Of a DNA stretch of 64,000 bases, positions 26,587 through 35,180 are shown piece by piece. Each line of letters begins with the position of its first letter. Position 1 is the first letter of the stretch. This stretch comes from DATBLE01 sp963719325 (lineage in GTDB: Bacteria; Actinomycetota; Thermoleophilia; Gaiellales; Gaiellaceae). A model generated the notes under the pieces. It did no database searches. It saw only the letters and a list, made by a program, of their open reading frames with translations, and was not told the origin of the DNA. The position numbers and the translations under genes were made by a program. The stretch is taken from contig CAVRBW010000001.1 of the NCBI GenBank assembly GCA_963719325.1, positions 1-64,000 of the forward strand, read 5' to 3'.

Positions 26587-27626
26587 AGCCGAAACCCCTC
26601 GTCGTCGTCGACGCCGACGTTCTCGGCCGGCAGCGGACGGGCGACGAGACCTACGTCCAGAACCTCCTCCGCCAGTTGCCGGTGTTGGGCGCCGACGAGT
26701 TCCGATTCGCGGCGATCACGCGCCGGCCCGACCTCGTGCCGGGCGGCGTCGAGCCGGTCGAGCTCCAGGCGGGCTCGCAGATCCTGCGCATGGCCTGGCG
26801 CGTACCACGGGTCCTGCGGCGGCTGCGTCCGGCGCTCGTGCACTTCCAGCACGTCCTTCCGCTCGCCTGCCCCAGTCCGGCAGTCGTCACCGTGCACGAC
26901 CTGTCATTCGAGCGCGACGCGAAGGCGATGGGTGCGGTCGACCGGCGGATCTTCAAGATCGCGGTCCCTCGCGCGGTCCGGCAGGCCCGGCGGGTGATCG
27001 CCGTCTCGGAGCGGACGAAGCGCGACCTCGTCGACCAGTACCGGATCCGCCCGGAGCGGATCGCGGTCACGCCGCACGGCGTCGACCCGGCGTTCGGTCC
27101 CGGCGAGGACGGCGCTCATGACTACGTGCTCTACGTCGGGGCGATCCAGGCTCGAAAGGACCCGCTTGCGGCCGCGGACGCGGCGGCGGCAGTGGGTCTG
27201 CCGCTTGTCGTCGCGGGCCCGGAGCGGGAGCCTGCGCTGGCGCGGGAGCTGGAGCGGCGCGGCGCCCGATTGCGGGGATACGTCGACAAGGCGGAGCTCG
27301 CGCGGCTGTACCAGGGAGCTGCGTGCCTCGTCCTGGCCTCCCGCTACGAGGGCTTCGGCCTGCCGGTCCTGGAGGCGATGGCGTGCGGGACGCCGGTCGT
27401 CGCCGCGGCGGATCCGGCGCTGCGCGAAGTCGGGGGCGACGCGGCGGTCTACGTCGCCGCGGACGGTCTGGCCGATGCAATCCGGCGCGCGCTCGCCGAT
27501 CGGGATCGGCTGGTCGCGGCCGGCTTCGAGCGGGCACGCCGGTTCAGCTGGGCGGAAACCGCGCGACGGACGCTCGCCGTCTATCGCGAGGCACTGGGCA
27601 TTTCCGCCGGGGGCGGAGATGCCTGA
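26583..27626 (+). CDS. GT4-type glycosyltransferase
   Basis: A 347-residue GT-B enzyme: DADVLGRQRTGDETYVQNLL, VTVHDLSFERDAKAMGAVDR, IAVSERTKRDLVDQYRI, LYVGAIQARKDPLAAAD and SRYEGFGLPVLEAMACGTPVV. Third of the related trio. The ATG at 26583 overlaps the previous stop, and the 3' end overlaps the next GT2 gene by 8 bases. Sugar specificity cannot be assigned from sequence. Confidence 0.9.
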   Translation: MKPKPLVVVDADVLGRQRTGDETYVQNLLRQLPVLGADEFRFAAITRRPDLVPGGVEPVELQAGSQILRMAWRVPRVLRRLRPALVHFQHVLPLACPSPAVVTVHDLSFERDAKAMGAVDRRIFKIAVPRAVRQARRVIAVSERTKRDLVDQYRIRPERIAVTPHGVDPAFGPGEDGAHDYVLYVGAIQARKDPLAAADAAAAVGLPLVVAGPEREPALARELERRGARLRGYVDKAELARLYQGAACLVLASRYEGFGLPVLEAMACGTPVVAAADPALREVGGDAAVYVAADGLADAIRRALADRDRLVAAGFERARRFSWAETARRTLAVYREALGISAGGGDA

Positions 27627-28389
27627 CGTGCGAATCTCGGCGGTGGTCGTCTCGCACGGTCACCGCGCCGAGCTGGCCGAGTCGCTGCCGGCGCTGGCGC
27701 CCCAGGTCGACGAGATCGTGCTCGTCGCCAACGTCCCCGGCAGCCTTCCGGACGAGACGCACGGCGCCCGCGTCCTCGAGAACGAGCGGCCGCTCGGCTA
27801 CGCGGCGAACCTCAACCGCGCGATCGCGGAGACGAGCGGGGAGCTCGTGCTGGTCAACAACCCGGATGCGGTGCCGGAGGCGGGCGCCGCCGCGGCGCTC
27901 GCAGCCTTCATGCAGTCCCGCCCGCGGTGTGGGATCGCCGGGCCGCGGCTGGTCAATCCGGACGGGTCGTGGCAGGCCTCGCGGCGCAGCTTCCCGACCG
28001 TCGGCGCCACGCTCGTCCGCCGCACGCCGCTCCGCCTGCTCTTCCCGCCGCTGGAGCGCCAGCGGACGCACTACCTCCTCGACGAGCGACCGACGGAGCC
28101 GGTCGAGTCGGACTGGATGCTCGGCGGCTCTCTGCTCCTGCGCCGGGAGCTGCTCGACGAGCTCGGCGGATACGACCCCGGCTTTCGCATGTACGGCGAG
28201 GAGATCGACCTCTGCTATCGCGCGGCGAAGGCGGGCTGGGAGCGCTGGTACGTCCCGGAAGCGGTCGTCCGCCATCGCTGGGACGCGCTCACCGACCGCA
28301 AGCTGCTCACCCGCCGGACGCTGTGGCACTGGCGCTCCGTGCTCAGGTTCGTGCGCAAGCACCCCGAGCGTCTGCTCGCCCTTCGATGA
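27619..28389 (+). CDS. GT2 glycosyltransferase (rhamnosyltransferase-like)
   Basis: A 256-residue GT-A enzyme: SAVVVSHGHRAELAESL, NLNRAIAETSGELVLVNNPD (the NPD/DxD-equivalent metal site), RLVNPDGSWQASRRSFPT, and DWMLGGSLLLRRELLDELGG with the acceptor-side GEEIDLCYRAAKAG. These are hallmarks of the WbbL/GlfT-like rhamnosyl- or galactofuranosyl-transferase group. It should act in the cytoplasm on a lipid-linked glycan. ATG at 27619; the stop overlaps the next ATG. Confidence 0.9.
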   Translation: MPDVRISAVVVSHGHRAELAESLPALAPQVDEIVLVANVPGSLPDETHGARVLENERPLGYAANLNRAIAETSGELVLVNNPDAVPEAGAAAALAAFMQSRPRCGIAGPRLVNPDGSWQASRRSFPTVGATLVRRTPLRLLFPPLERQRTHYLLDERPTEPVESDWMLGGSLLLRRELLDELGGYDPGFRMYGEEIDLCYRAAKAGWERWYVPEAVVRHRWDALTDRKLLTRRTLWHWRSVLRFVRKHPERLLALR

Positions 28390-28979
28390 CCTGGACCGAG
28401 CGCGAGTACGCCGATCCCGTTCCCTACCTGCGCCACCGCGGCGAGCTGGTGCTGTCGCTGGGTCCGCCGCTCCAGGCCGGTGACCGGCTCTGCGACCTGG
28501 CCTGCGGCGACGGCGGGCTCGCCGACTTCCTGCCCGGGATCGACTACCTCGGAGTCGACGCCGACCCGAAGATGGTCGCAGAGGCCCGCAGCAAGGGCCG
28601 GACCGCCGTCCAGGCGGATCTGAACGAGTTCGAGCCGGGCGAGCCGGTCGCGGCCACCACCCTCTTTCGCGCCGTCTACTACGCCCGCGACCGGCTCGCG
28701 TTCTTTCGCCACGTCGCCGGCTACACCGAGCGCAAGCTGGTGTTCGACCTCAACCCGCGTCAGTACAACGCGGCGGACATCACGGCCGACCTGCGCGCAG
28801 CCGGCTTCGGCCACCTCGTCCTGCGTCCGTTCTTCGTTCCGCAGACGGTCTCCCTCGCGGAACCGCTGCGACGCGCGCTGATCGCGGCCGAGCGCTCGGG
28901 CCCGCTCGCCCGGCTCGCGCTCCGCTACCGGTTCACGTACCTGGTGGCCGCTTGGCGCCCTAGGGCCGCTTGGCGATGA
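28386..28979 (+). CDS. Class I SAM-dependent methyltransferase
   Basis: A 197-residue protein with motif I LCDLACGDGGLADFL (about residues 35-49) and GVDADPKMV as the acidic loop, then LFRAVYYARDRLAFFRHVAG. The C-terminal part (KLVFDLNPRQYNAADI) fits a small-molecule or sugar O-methyltransferase of the Methyltransf_25 type. It closes the five-gene glycan run by ATGA overlap with the GT2. Its last 20 bases overlap the convergent membrane-protein gene. Confidence 0.82.
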   Translation: MTWTEREYADPVPYLRHRGELVLSLGPPLQAGDRLCDLACGDGGLADFLPGIDYLGVDADPKMVAEARSKGRTAVQADLNEFEPGEPVAATTLFRAVYYARDRLAFFRHVAGYTERKLVFDLNPRQYNAADITADLRAAGFGHLVLRPFFVPQTVSLAEPLRRALIAAERSGPLARLALRYRFTYLVAAWRPRAAWR

Positions 28980-31203
28980 ACGCGTAGGAGATCTGCGCGC
29001 CGAGGCGGCGCCGGTCGGAGCCGCCGTTGTCGGCGGGCGAGAAGGTCGGCGAGATCCGAACCTCCACCCGGGTCGGAGGGGAGGCGGGGACGTAGAAGAC
29101 CCTCGTCTTGGCGTCGTTGGGCACGACCCGATGGAGGACGGTCGTGACCCGGCCCATCGCGGGCTGCTTGTCCTTGCCCCTCACGAGACGTCCGGCGGTG
29201 ATCGTCATCTTGCCGGGCGCGTACGTCCACGCTCCGCGCGAGACGCTGATCTGGATGAAGCCGGGCTTGCCCCCAGGCGTCGAGAACTGGTCGTACGCGC
29301 TGACGGCGGGCACGCTCGGCGCCGCGTCTGTCGGGGCCGTCATCCACCCGTCCGGCTCGACTCCCGCCGGCGTGCTGCGCAGGCGCAGCGGCTGGAAGAT
29401 CCGGAGCAGACGCCACTGCGCGGGTTCGACCGTCACCCGGTGGATCGGAAAGCCGAACTGATCCTTGGTGAAGACGCGCCGGATGCTGGGCCGGACGAGG
29501 ACCTGTCCGGCGACGTCGATCCCGTTGTCGGCGACGATGTAGTCGACGCCGGGCGGCGCGCCGGTCGGGATCGAGCGGCCGGTGAGGCGCCCGTCCGGGC
29601 CGGCGTCGGGCGTCAGGAAGCCGGGCGGATACGTCCCCGGCCCCGGTGCCGAGCCGTCGAGGCTCCACACGTATCGCAGCGACCGGTTCCAGAACTCCAT
29701 CAGCCAGATCCCGTTCGGCGTCGTCGGGATGCGCTGGCCGAGATAGATCGTCGGGTGTTGACCCGTGGCCTTGTCGAGCCAGTTCGGCGGGCTCGGGAAG
29801 TTCGCGCGCAACGTCTGCGAGTAGCCGTTCGTCCCGTTGCTCGCGGAGATCTCGCCTGCGAGGTTCCAGGACAGCACGAGCGCCACCGCGGTCATCGGGA
29901 TCAGCAGGGCGAGCCGGCGACGTGCGGCGGCGAATCGCGGCGCGACCAGCAAGAGCACCGAGACGGCGAGGACGACGACGAGGAGCCACGTGACGTCGCG
30001 ATCGTCGAAGGCGAGATCGACGTTCGCCATCTGGACGATCGACAGGCCGAGCGCGTCCGAGTAGGGGCGGAGGTTGAGCTGGTAGGGCGTCGTCAGGATC
30101 ACGTAGAGCACGAACCCTGCGGTGCCCGCCAGCGCCCACCAGCGGACGCGACCGCGCTGGAAGGCGAGCGCGGTGGCGACGAATGCGAGCGGGGCGACGT
30201 AGATCAGGTTTCGCTCGGCGACGATCGTCGCGAACTTGGTCGACAGATACGCGGCCTTGGTCGCCGTATAGAGGCCGAACGCGATCACGGCCGCCGAGGT
30301 CAGCGCGACGAACGCCTTCAGCTCGCGCGTCCACTGCTCGCCCCGCGGACGCACCAATGCCGCCAGCGCGACCACCGGAAGGAGTCCGAGCCCGATCGCG
30401 AACGCACCCGCCGCCCACAGCCCGTAGACGATCGTCCGGTGCCGGTAGAAGCCGGTGGAGACGAACCATGTCTCGGAGTGCGCACCGACGACCGCGCTGA
30501 AGAAGATCACGGCTCCGATCGCCAGCACGATCGCTCCGACCCAGTCCCAGCGCGACCACGTCCGTCGCCACCGCCGTGCGGGCGCGCTCATCCAGAGCAG
30601 GAACAGGGCCGCGAGCGCGTAGACCGGGATCAGGACGGCGAGCTGGCCGCGAACGAGCGGTGCGACGACCGTCGCTGCCGCAGCTCCGAGCACCCAGCCC
30701 GCGCTCCGGCGCGACAGCGCCTTGGCGATCAGGAACAGGCACAGCGTTGCCCACGGGTAGGCAGCCGGCTCCTCGACCAGGAACGGCGCGTAGGCGAGCG
30801 CGGGCGTCGCGACCGCCCCGACCGCCGCGAACAGCGCCCACGGACGGGAGACGATCATCCTGGCGAGGAAGTAGGCGGGGAAGATCGCCGAGGTCATCAG
30901 GATCACGCCCGTGTACTTGATCGCGGCGTACGCGGTGCTCACGTCGTCGATCCGCCAGAACGGAGCGAGCACGTACGCGTACAGCGTCTGGAAGCTACTT
31001 GGATGCCCCCGCTGGGCGGCATGCCCGGTCTCGGAGATGGAGCGCGAGATCTGGGCGAGCTTCAGCTCGTCGGTGAAGAGCCAGGGCGTCACGTGCCCGC
31101 GGGTCTGCCAGCCGTAGAGGACGCACAGCCACAGGAAGGCGCTGGCGAGCGGGATCGCGCGGAAGAGCCGATCCGCACGGGTTGCCGGGGCTGCGACCTC
31201 CAC
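28960..31203 (-). CDS. Large multi-pass membrane protein, GT-C-like with C-terminal beta domain
   Basis: About 747 residues from a GTG at 31203 that overlaps the upstream TAG by one base. First segment LASAFLWLCVLYGWQT, then loop WLFTDELKLAQISRSI with the conserved acidic pair. About twelve membrane segments follow to residue 450, then a hydrophilic domain of 290 residues (EFWNRSLRYVWSLDG, PGKMTITAGR, RVEVRISPTFSP). It resembles the proteins at 22321 and 54016 in order of parts and in the FWN[RK]S motif. Probable outer-face glycosyltransferase or glycan-modifying enzyme, substrate unknown. Confidence 0.77.
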   Translation of the reverse strand: MEVAAPATRADRLFRAIPLASAFLWLCVLYGWQTRGHVTPWLFTDELKLAQISRSISETGHAAQRGHPSSFQTLYAYVLAPFWRIDDVSTAYAAIKYTGVILMTSAIFPAYFLARMIVSRPWALFAAVGAVATPALAYAPFLVEEPAAYPWATLCLFLIAKALSRRSAGWVLGAAAATVVAPLVRGQLAVLIPVYALAALFLLWMSAPARRWRRTWSRWDWVGAIVLAIGAVIFFSAVVGAHSETWFVSTGFYRHRTIVYGLWAAGAFAIGLGLLPVVALAALVRPRGEQWTRELKAFVALTSAAVIAFGLYTATKAAYLSTKFATIVAERNLIYVAPLAFVATALAFQRGRVRWWALAGTAGFVLYVILTTPYQLNLRPYSDALGLSIVQMANVDLAFDDRDVTWLLVVVLAVSVLLLVAPRFAAARRRLALLIPMTAVALVLSWNLAGEISASNGTNGYSQTLRANFPSPPNWLDKATGQHPTIYLGQRIPTTPNGIWLMEFWNRSLRYVWSLDGSAPGPGTYPPGFLTPDAGPDGRLTGRSIPTGAPPGVDYIVADNGIDVAGQVLVRPSIRRVFTKDQFGFPIHRVTVEPAQWRLLRIFQPLRLRSTPAGVEPDGWMTAPTDAAPSVPAVSAYDQFSTPGGKPGFIQISVSRGAWTYAPGKMTITAGRLVRGKDKQPAMGRVTTVLHRVVPNDAKTRVFYVPASPPTRVEVRISPTFSPADNGGSDRRRLGAQISYAFIAKRP

Positions 31204-33020
31204 TACTCCCGAGCCGCGCCGAGGACGACGAGCGGATCGAGGTCGGTCTCGCGTCTGACGAAGCGGCACGGAACTCCTGCCGACGCGCAGGCACGGACGA
31301 TCGCGTCCAGCCGGTGGGCCGGTGCGTGCGGAATGGTCACCAGCACGGCATCCGGGTGCGTGGCGGCGAGGATGCGCTCGATGTCCCCCGAACCCCCTCG
31401 GACGGGGACGCCCAGCAGCCGGCGGCGGTGGAGGCGGGGGTCGTCGTCGACGAACCCCACGACCCTCTCGCCCGGCGTCTCCCGGAGCTCGCGAACGAGG
31501 CTCCGTCCCGAACGGCCCGCGCCGACGACGAGCGTTCGGCTCCCGTCGCGCTCCGTGAACGTCGTGCGAGCGCGGAAGAGCGCCCGCTCGCCGAACCTCG
31601 ACGCGCCGATCACGACCATGCAGAGCAACGCGTCGGCGACGAAGACGCGGGCGGGGAAATCGCCCAGCGTCGTCGTTCCGACGACGACGGCGAACGCGAC
31701 GACCTCAGACGCGGCCACCCCGAGCACGATCGCCGCCGCCTCTCGTGAGCCGGCGTAGCGCCAGATCCCCTGGTAGAGCCCGAGCAGGATGAACGCGAGG
31801 TAGCGGGTGACGAGGACGGCCGGCAGCGCGACGGTGAAGACGTGGCGCTCGTACGCGGTCCCGTTCCCGTTCACGAGGAGGACGTAGGCGGCGTACAACG
31901 CGACCGAGATGAGGACGAAGTCGACCAGCACCTCGAGCAGGCGGCGCCGGTGGAGCACGACCGTCCGCAGCATCCAACCTCCGCGGACGACCTCGTCGAC
32001 CGCCTCGGCACGCTCGAGATCGACGAGGAAGCTGGCGAACTGCACGAGCAGCGCAAAGGTGAGCAGCACGCCGACGAGCGTGATCCAGAAGTCGCCGAGC
32101 ACGCTGTAGGTGAGGCTGGTCGCGCCCAGCCCGGCGGCGATCGCGGCGAGCAGGACGACCGTTCGCTGTTGCGAGAGGCCGCCGCGCACGAGCCGGTGTG
32201 AGGCGTGGTCCTTGCCGCCCTGGTGAATCGGCCGACCCTCCACCACCCGCATCGTCGCCACCAGCACCGTGTCGAGGATCGGCACGCCGAGCACGAGGAT
32301 CGGAAGAACGAGTGTGGCGACCGTCGTCTCCGCGACCTTCCAGCTCGTTGCCAGGCCGAGGGCCCCGAGCGTGAAGCCGAGCACCTGGCTCCCGGAGTCG
32401 CCCATGAAGACGGCGGCGGGCTTTCCCGGCCGGAAGTTGAAGGGCAGGAAGCCGAGACACGCGAGCCCGAGGCTCAAGGCGACCACGAGCAGCAGCCGCT
32501 CCTCGTGGACGGTGACCGCGTCGATCGCGAAGAAGGTCGCGCCGATCGCGGCCAGGGTTCCGGCGAGCCCGTCCATGTTGTCGAGCAGGTTGAAGGCGTT
32601 CGTCATCCCGACCAGCCAGAGGAGGCCGATCGCGACCGCGAGCACGTCGTTCGAGACGATCTCCACGGAGAGGCCGGTGGCAAGCACGATCGCGCCGGCG
32701 CCGAACTGGGCGGCCAGCTTCACCACGGGCGGCAGCGAGCGGACGTCGTCGACCAGTCCCGCCGCGAACAGCAGCCCCGCGCCGCCGAGGATCCCGAGCA
32801 GCTCCGCGTGCGCGTGCACGCCGCCCGCCGCGATCGCGGCGCCGATCCCCGCAGCGAGCCCGAGGAAGAGGCCGAACCCGCCGAAGGTCGGAGTGGCATG
32901 CTCGCTCCAGCGCTCCCCGGTCGGATGGGCGATCAGACGGCGGGCGAGGGGTGAGCGCAGCAGCGTCCAGATCACGAACGCGCTGACGGGCAGGGCGACT
33001 GCTGCTGCGGCCGCACTCAT
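31203..33020 (-). CDS. WecA-type polyprenyl-phosphate HexNAc-1-P transferase fused to CapD-like module
   Basis: A 605-residue fusion. Residues 1 to about 330 are a PNPT-superfamily transferase: repeated membrane segments, AGLVDDVRSLPP (DDxxD metal site), NAFNLLDNMDGLAG and KDHASHRLVRGG (His motif). From about 350 there are four more membrane segments (LVDFVLISVALYAAYVLLV onward), then a Rossmann fold TLVVGAGRSGRSLVRELRE (about residue 490) like the N-terminal part of CapD/WbpM proteins. No SDR catalytic domain follows. The first half should load a HexNAc-1-phosphate onto undecaprenyl phosphate. The second half may bind a nucleotide-sugar. TAGTG junction with the downstream gene. Confidence 0.87.
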   Translation of the reverse strand: MSAAAAAVALPVSAFVIWTLLRSPLARRLIAHPTGERWSEHATPTFGGFGLFLGLAAGIGAAIAAGGVHAHAELLGILGGAGLLFAAGLVDDVRSLPPVVKLAAQFGAGAIVLATGLSVEIVSNDVLAVAIGLLWLVGMTNAFNLLDNMDGLAGTLAAIGATFFAIDAVTVHEERLLLVVALSLGLACLGFLPFNFRPGKPAAVFMGDSGSQVLGFTLGALGLATSWKVAETTVATLVLPILVLGVPILDTVLVATMRVVEGRPIHQGGKDHASHRLVRGGLSQQRTVVLLAAIAAGLGATSLTYSVLGDFWITLVGVLLTFALLVQFASFLVDLERAEAVDEVVRGGWMLRTVVLHRRRLLEVLVDFVLISVALYAAYVLLVNGNGTAYERHVFTVALPAVLVTRYLAFILLGLYQGIWRYAGSREAAAIVLGVAASEVVAFAVVVGTTTLGDFPARVFVADALLCMVVIGASRFGERALFRARTTFTERDGSRTLVVGAGRSGRSLVRELRETPGERVVGFVDDDPRLHRRRLLGVPVRGGSGDIERILAATHPDAVLVTIPHAPAHRLDAIVRACASAGVPCRFVRRETDLDPLVVLGAARE

Positions 33021-33162
33021 ACCCGCTCCGGTGTCGGCAAAGCCGACGCCTGCGCTCCTGGGTCGCCTCCGTCGAGTCTACGGCTCATATCGAGAAGCCG
33101 AGCGGCACGGGTCCGAAGCGTAACGGAGCGCTGTTAGGCGTTCGTGTGGAGATACTCACAGG
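33021..33162. promoter_or_regulatory. Divergent intergenic region with partial family P hairpin
   Basis: This 142-bp gap separates the divergent fusion transferase and Zn-ribbon methyltransferase genes, so both promoters should be here; no confident -35/-10 pair was picked. GTCGGC-AAA-GCCGAC at 33033-33047 followed by GGGTCGCC resembles a degenerate unit of the palindrome found inside the genes at 10240 and 40258. Confidence 0.5.
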
Positions 33163-34098
33163 GTGATCCCCCCACGCGACGTCATGCGCTGCCCGCTGTG
33201 CCGGGGCGCGCTCGCCGAAGCGCCTGGCGGGCTCGAATGCCAGAGCTGCGGTGCCGCCTTCCCGGTCGAGGAGGGGATCCCGCGCATGCTCGACGACCGC
33301 CTGCCGGGGATCGCCGCCAAGCGTGGCGAGATCGAGGGCTGGGTCGCGATGGCGAAGGCGCAGGGCTGGTACGAGCCCGACGACGAGGTGGACGCGGTGC
33401 TTCCCTACGTCTGCCGCGACCTCGGCTGGGACGATCGCACCTGGCGGGCGAACGAGCACTCGTTCTCGCTCCTGCTCGGGCGCGTGCGGCCGGGAATGCG
33501 CGTCCTCGAGGTCGGCGCCGCCAAGTCCTGGGCCGCGCAGCATCTCGTCCCGCTGGGGGTCGAGTACGTGGCCACCGACATCCTCGCCGACGCCAACGTC
33601 GGGCTCGGTCGAGGGGCGTTCTACGAGGCCCGGGTCGGCCCGTACGCGCGCGTACAGGCAGACGGCGAGCATCTCCCGTTCGCGGACGGCGCCTTCGATC
33701 TCGTCTACTGCGTCGCGGCGCTGCATCACGCGCTCGATCTGCATCGGATGGTCTCCGAGCTCGCCCGTGTGACCCGCCGCGGCGGGCTCGTCGCCTGCCT
33801 GAACGAAGGAACCCGTGCGCTCCGGGCGAGCGGCGAGGTCGAGGACCAGGAGGAGGAGAAGGGCTTCGGAATCAACGAGCACGTCCACACGCTCTACGCC
33901 TACCTCTGGGCGTTCGCCCGGGCCGGCCTCGTCGTGAGGCGGGTCGAGCACGCCGAGGGCGACGCCGATCTCCTCCGTCGCCGGATGGGAGGCAAGCTCA
34001 GGCGACTGCCGCTCGTCGGCAGGCAGGCGGCGACCTGGTTCGCCCAGACCTGCTACGGCTACTCGGGCGTCAGCCTGTTCGCGCGGAAGCTCTTCTGA
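33163..34098 (+). CDS. Methyltransferase with N-terminal zinc ribbon
   Basis: A 311-residue protein. A Trm112-like zinc ribbon opens it (CPLCRGAL...CQSCGAAFPVEEGIP, four cysteines within residues 9-28). The SAM domain has MRVLEVGAAKSWAAQHL, YVATDILADANVGLG and DGAFDLVYCVAALHHALDL, close to Methyltransf_11. The second-motif GAAKSW departs from the usual GxGxG but is common in actinobacterial glycan methyltransferases. The C-terminal EEEKGFGINEHVHTLYAYL may bind the acceptor. GTG start. The stop is 2 bases before repeat D2. Confidence 0.83.
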   Translation: MIPPRDVMRCPLCRGALAEAPGGLECQSCGAAFPVEEGIPRMLDDRLPGIAAKRGEIEGWVAMAKAQGWYEPDDEVDAVLPYVCRDLGWDDRTWRANEHSFSLLLGRVRPGMRVLEVGAAKSWAAQHLVPLGVEYVATDILADANVGLGRGAFYEARVGPYARVQADGEHLPFADGAFDLVYCVAALHHALDLHRMVSELARVTRRGGLVACLNEGTRALRASGEVEDQEEEKGFGINEHVHTLYAYLWAFARAGLVVRRVEHAEGDADLLRRRMGGKLRRLPLVGRQAATWFAQTCYGYSGVSLFARKLF

Positions 34099-34100
34099 AA

Positions 34101-34205
34101 CCGTGGGGGGAACAGCCGGTTCCCCCCACGGACCCCCCTCCCCGGACACGCATGCCCTGAGCGCCGGTGCGCTCCGGCGAGAGCGCGGTCTCGCCTCCGC
34201 GCGCA
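34101..34205 (+). repeat. Family D double-hairpin repeat, copy D2
   Basis: Hairpin 1 (34101-34131) has perfect 13-bp arms CCGTGGGGGGAAC around AGCCG and starts 2 bases after the methyltransferase stop. Hairpin 2 (34176-34195) is GGCGAGA...TCTCGCC. Spacer 44 bp. Flanking GCGCTCC and CTCCGCGCGC are shared with the other copies. Position after a stop fits a terminator role, although no U-tract follows. Confidence 0.8.
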
Positions 34206-34249
34206 GACGGCCGATTAGCCAAGAACGGGTTCCCTTCGTCGCCGCGACC

Positions 34250-34351
34250 GACCTGTGCGGGCGCGGCACACAGCCGCTCGCCGTCAGGAGGCGAAGCGAG
34301 AGCGAGCGAGCGGAGGAGGGGGTTCGTGGGGGAACCAGGGGTTTCCTCACG
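34250..34351 (-). repeat. Family D repeat, degenerate inverted copy D3
   Basis: An imperfect CGTGGGGGAACC...GTTTCCTCACG hairpin at 34325-34351 with GGAGGAGGGGGTTCG beside it matches the hairpin-1 end of family D in inverted orientation. The hairpin-2 half has decayed to GGAGGCGAAGCGAGAGCGAG. D2 and D3 thus point at each other across the gap upstream of the ABC permease. Confidence 0.6.
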
Positions 34352-34371
34352 TGAGAGCTTCCTGTTCAATC

Positions 34372-34377
34372 AGGAGG
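34372..34377 (+). promoter_or_regulatory. Ribosome-binding site deciding the ABC permease start
   Basis: AGGAGG lies 5 bases upstream of the GTG at 34383. The frame is open further upstream to 34167, but that part is family D repeat sequence, so this near-perfect Shine-Dalgarno site fixes the start. Confidence 0.8.
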
Positions 34378-34382
34378 CGCAC

Positions 34383-35180
34383 GTGTCGATCTACGCCGAT
34401 CTCTACCGCTACCGGGAGCTCTTCGGGAACCTGTTCCGGCGGGATCTGCAGACGCGCTACAAGGGCTCGGTTCTCGGCGTCGCGTGGTCGCTCGTCAACC
34501 CACTCGTGCTGATGGGGATCTACGTGCTCGTCTTCTCCCTGCTCTGGAAGGTGACGCAGGTGCAGCACTACGCGCTCTACCTGCTCGTCGGGCTGACCGT
34601 GTGGCTCTTCGTGTCCTCCTCGCTGACGATGGCGTCGCGTTCGCTGGTCGACAGCGCGGCGCTGGTGAAGAAGGTCCGGTTCCCGCGCCAGCTCGTTCCG
34701 CTCTCGGTGGTGGCGACGCAACTCGTCACCTTCGGGGCGATGCTGGGCGTCCTGATCGTCGTCAACCTGATCGTGATCCCGGAGACCCGCGACACCTTCC
34801 TGCTCTCGATTCCCCTCTCGCTCGCGGTGATCGCGCTCGTCGGCGGCATCTCGCTGGCGGTGGCCTGCGCGAACGTCGTCTTCCGCGACGTCGAGCACCT
34901 CGTCTCCGCGGTGCTCCTGCCGTGGTTCTTCCTGACCCCGATCCTGTACCGGCTCGAGGACCTGAAAGGCGGGTTCGACCGCTACCACTGGGTGGTGACG
35001 ATCCTGCGCTGGGTGAACCCGCTCACCCCGCCGATCTACGCCCTCCGCGACCCGCTCTTCTACGGGCGGCTGCCGCACGCCTGGGACGTCGTCTACCTCT
35101 GCGTCGCGGCGGCGATCGCCCTTGGTCTTGGGTCGTTCGTGTTCAGCCGGGTCGACGACCGGATCGCGGTCGATTTGTAG
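34383..35180 (+). CDS. ABC-2 type polysaccharide export permease (Wzm-like)
   Basis: A 265-residue ABC-2 permease with six hydrophobic segments. An amphipathic N-terminal region (YRELFGNLFRRDLQTRYKGS) and SLVNPLVLMGIYVLVFSLLW are typical of Wzm/TagG/RfbA permeases that export undecaprenyl-linked glycans. Also typical is the FLTPILYRLEDL...NPLTPPIYALRDPL stretch. Its ATPase partner should be the Wzt-like protein at 38148, which is unusually separated by two haem genes. The stop codon directly abuts repeat D4. Confidence 0.9.
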   Translation: MSIYADLYRYRELFGNLFRRDLQTRYKGSVLGVAWSLVNPLVLMGIYVLVFSLLWKVTQVQHYALYLLVGLTVWLFVSSSLTMASRSLVDSAALVKKVRFPRQLVPLSVVATQLVTFGAMLGVLIVVNLIVIPETRDTFLLSIPLSLAVIALVGGISLAVACANVVFRDVEHLVSAVLLPWFFLTPILYRLEDLKGGFDRYHWVVTILRWVNPLTPPIYALRDPLFYGRLPHAWDVVYLCVAAAIALGLGSFVFSRVDDRIAVDL

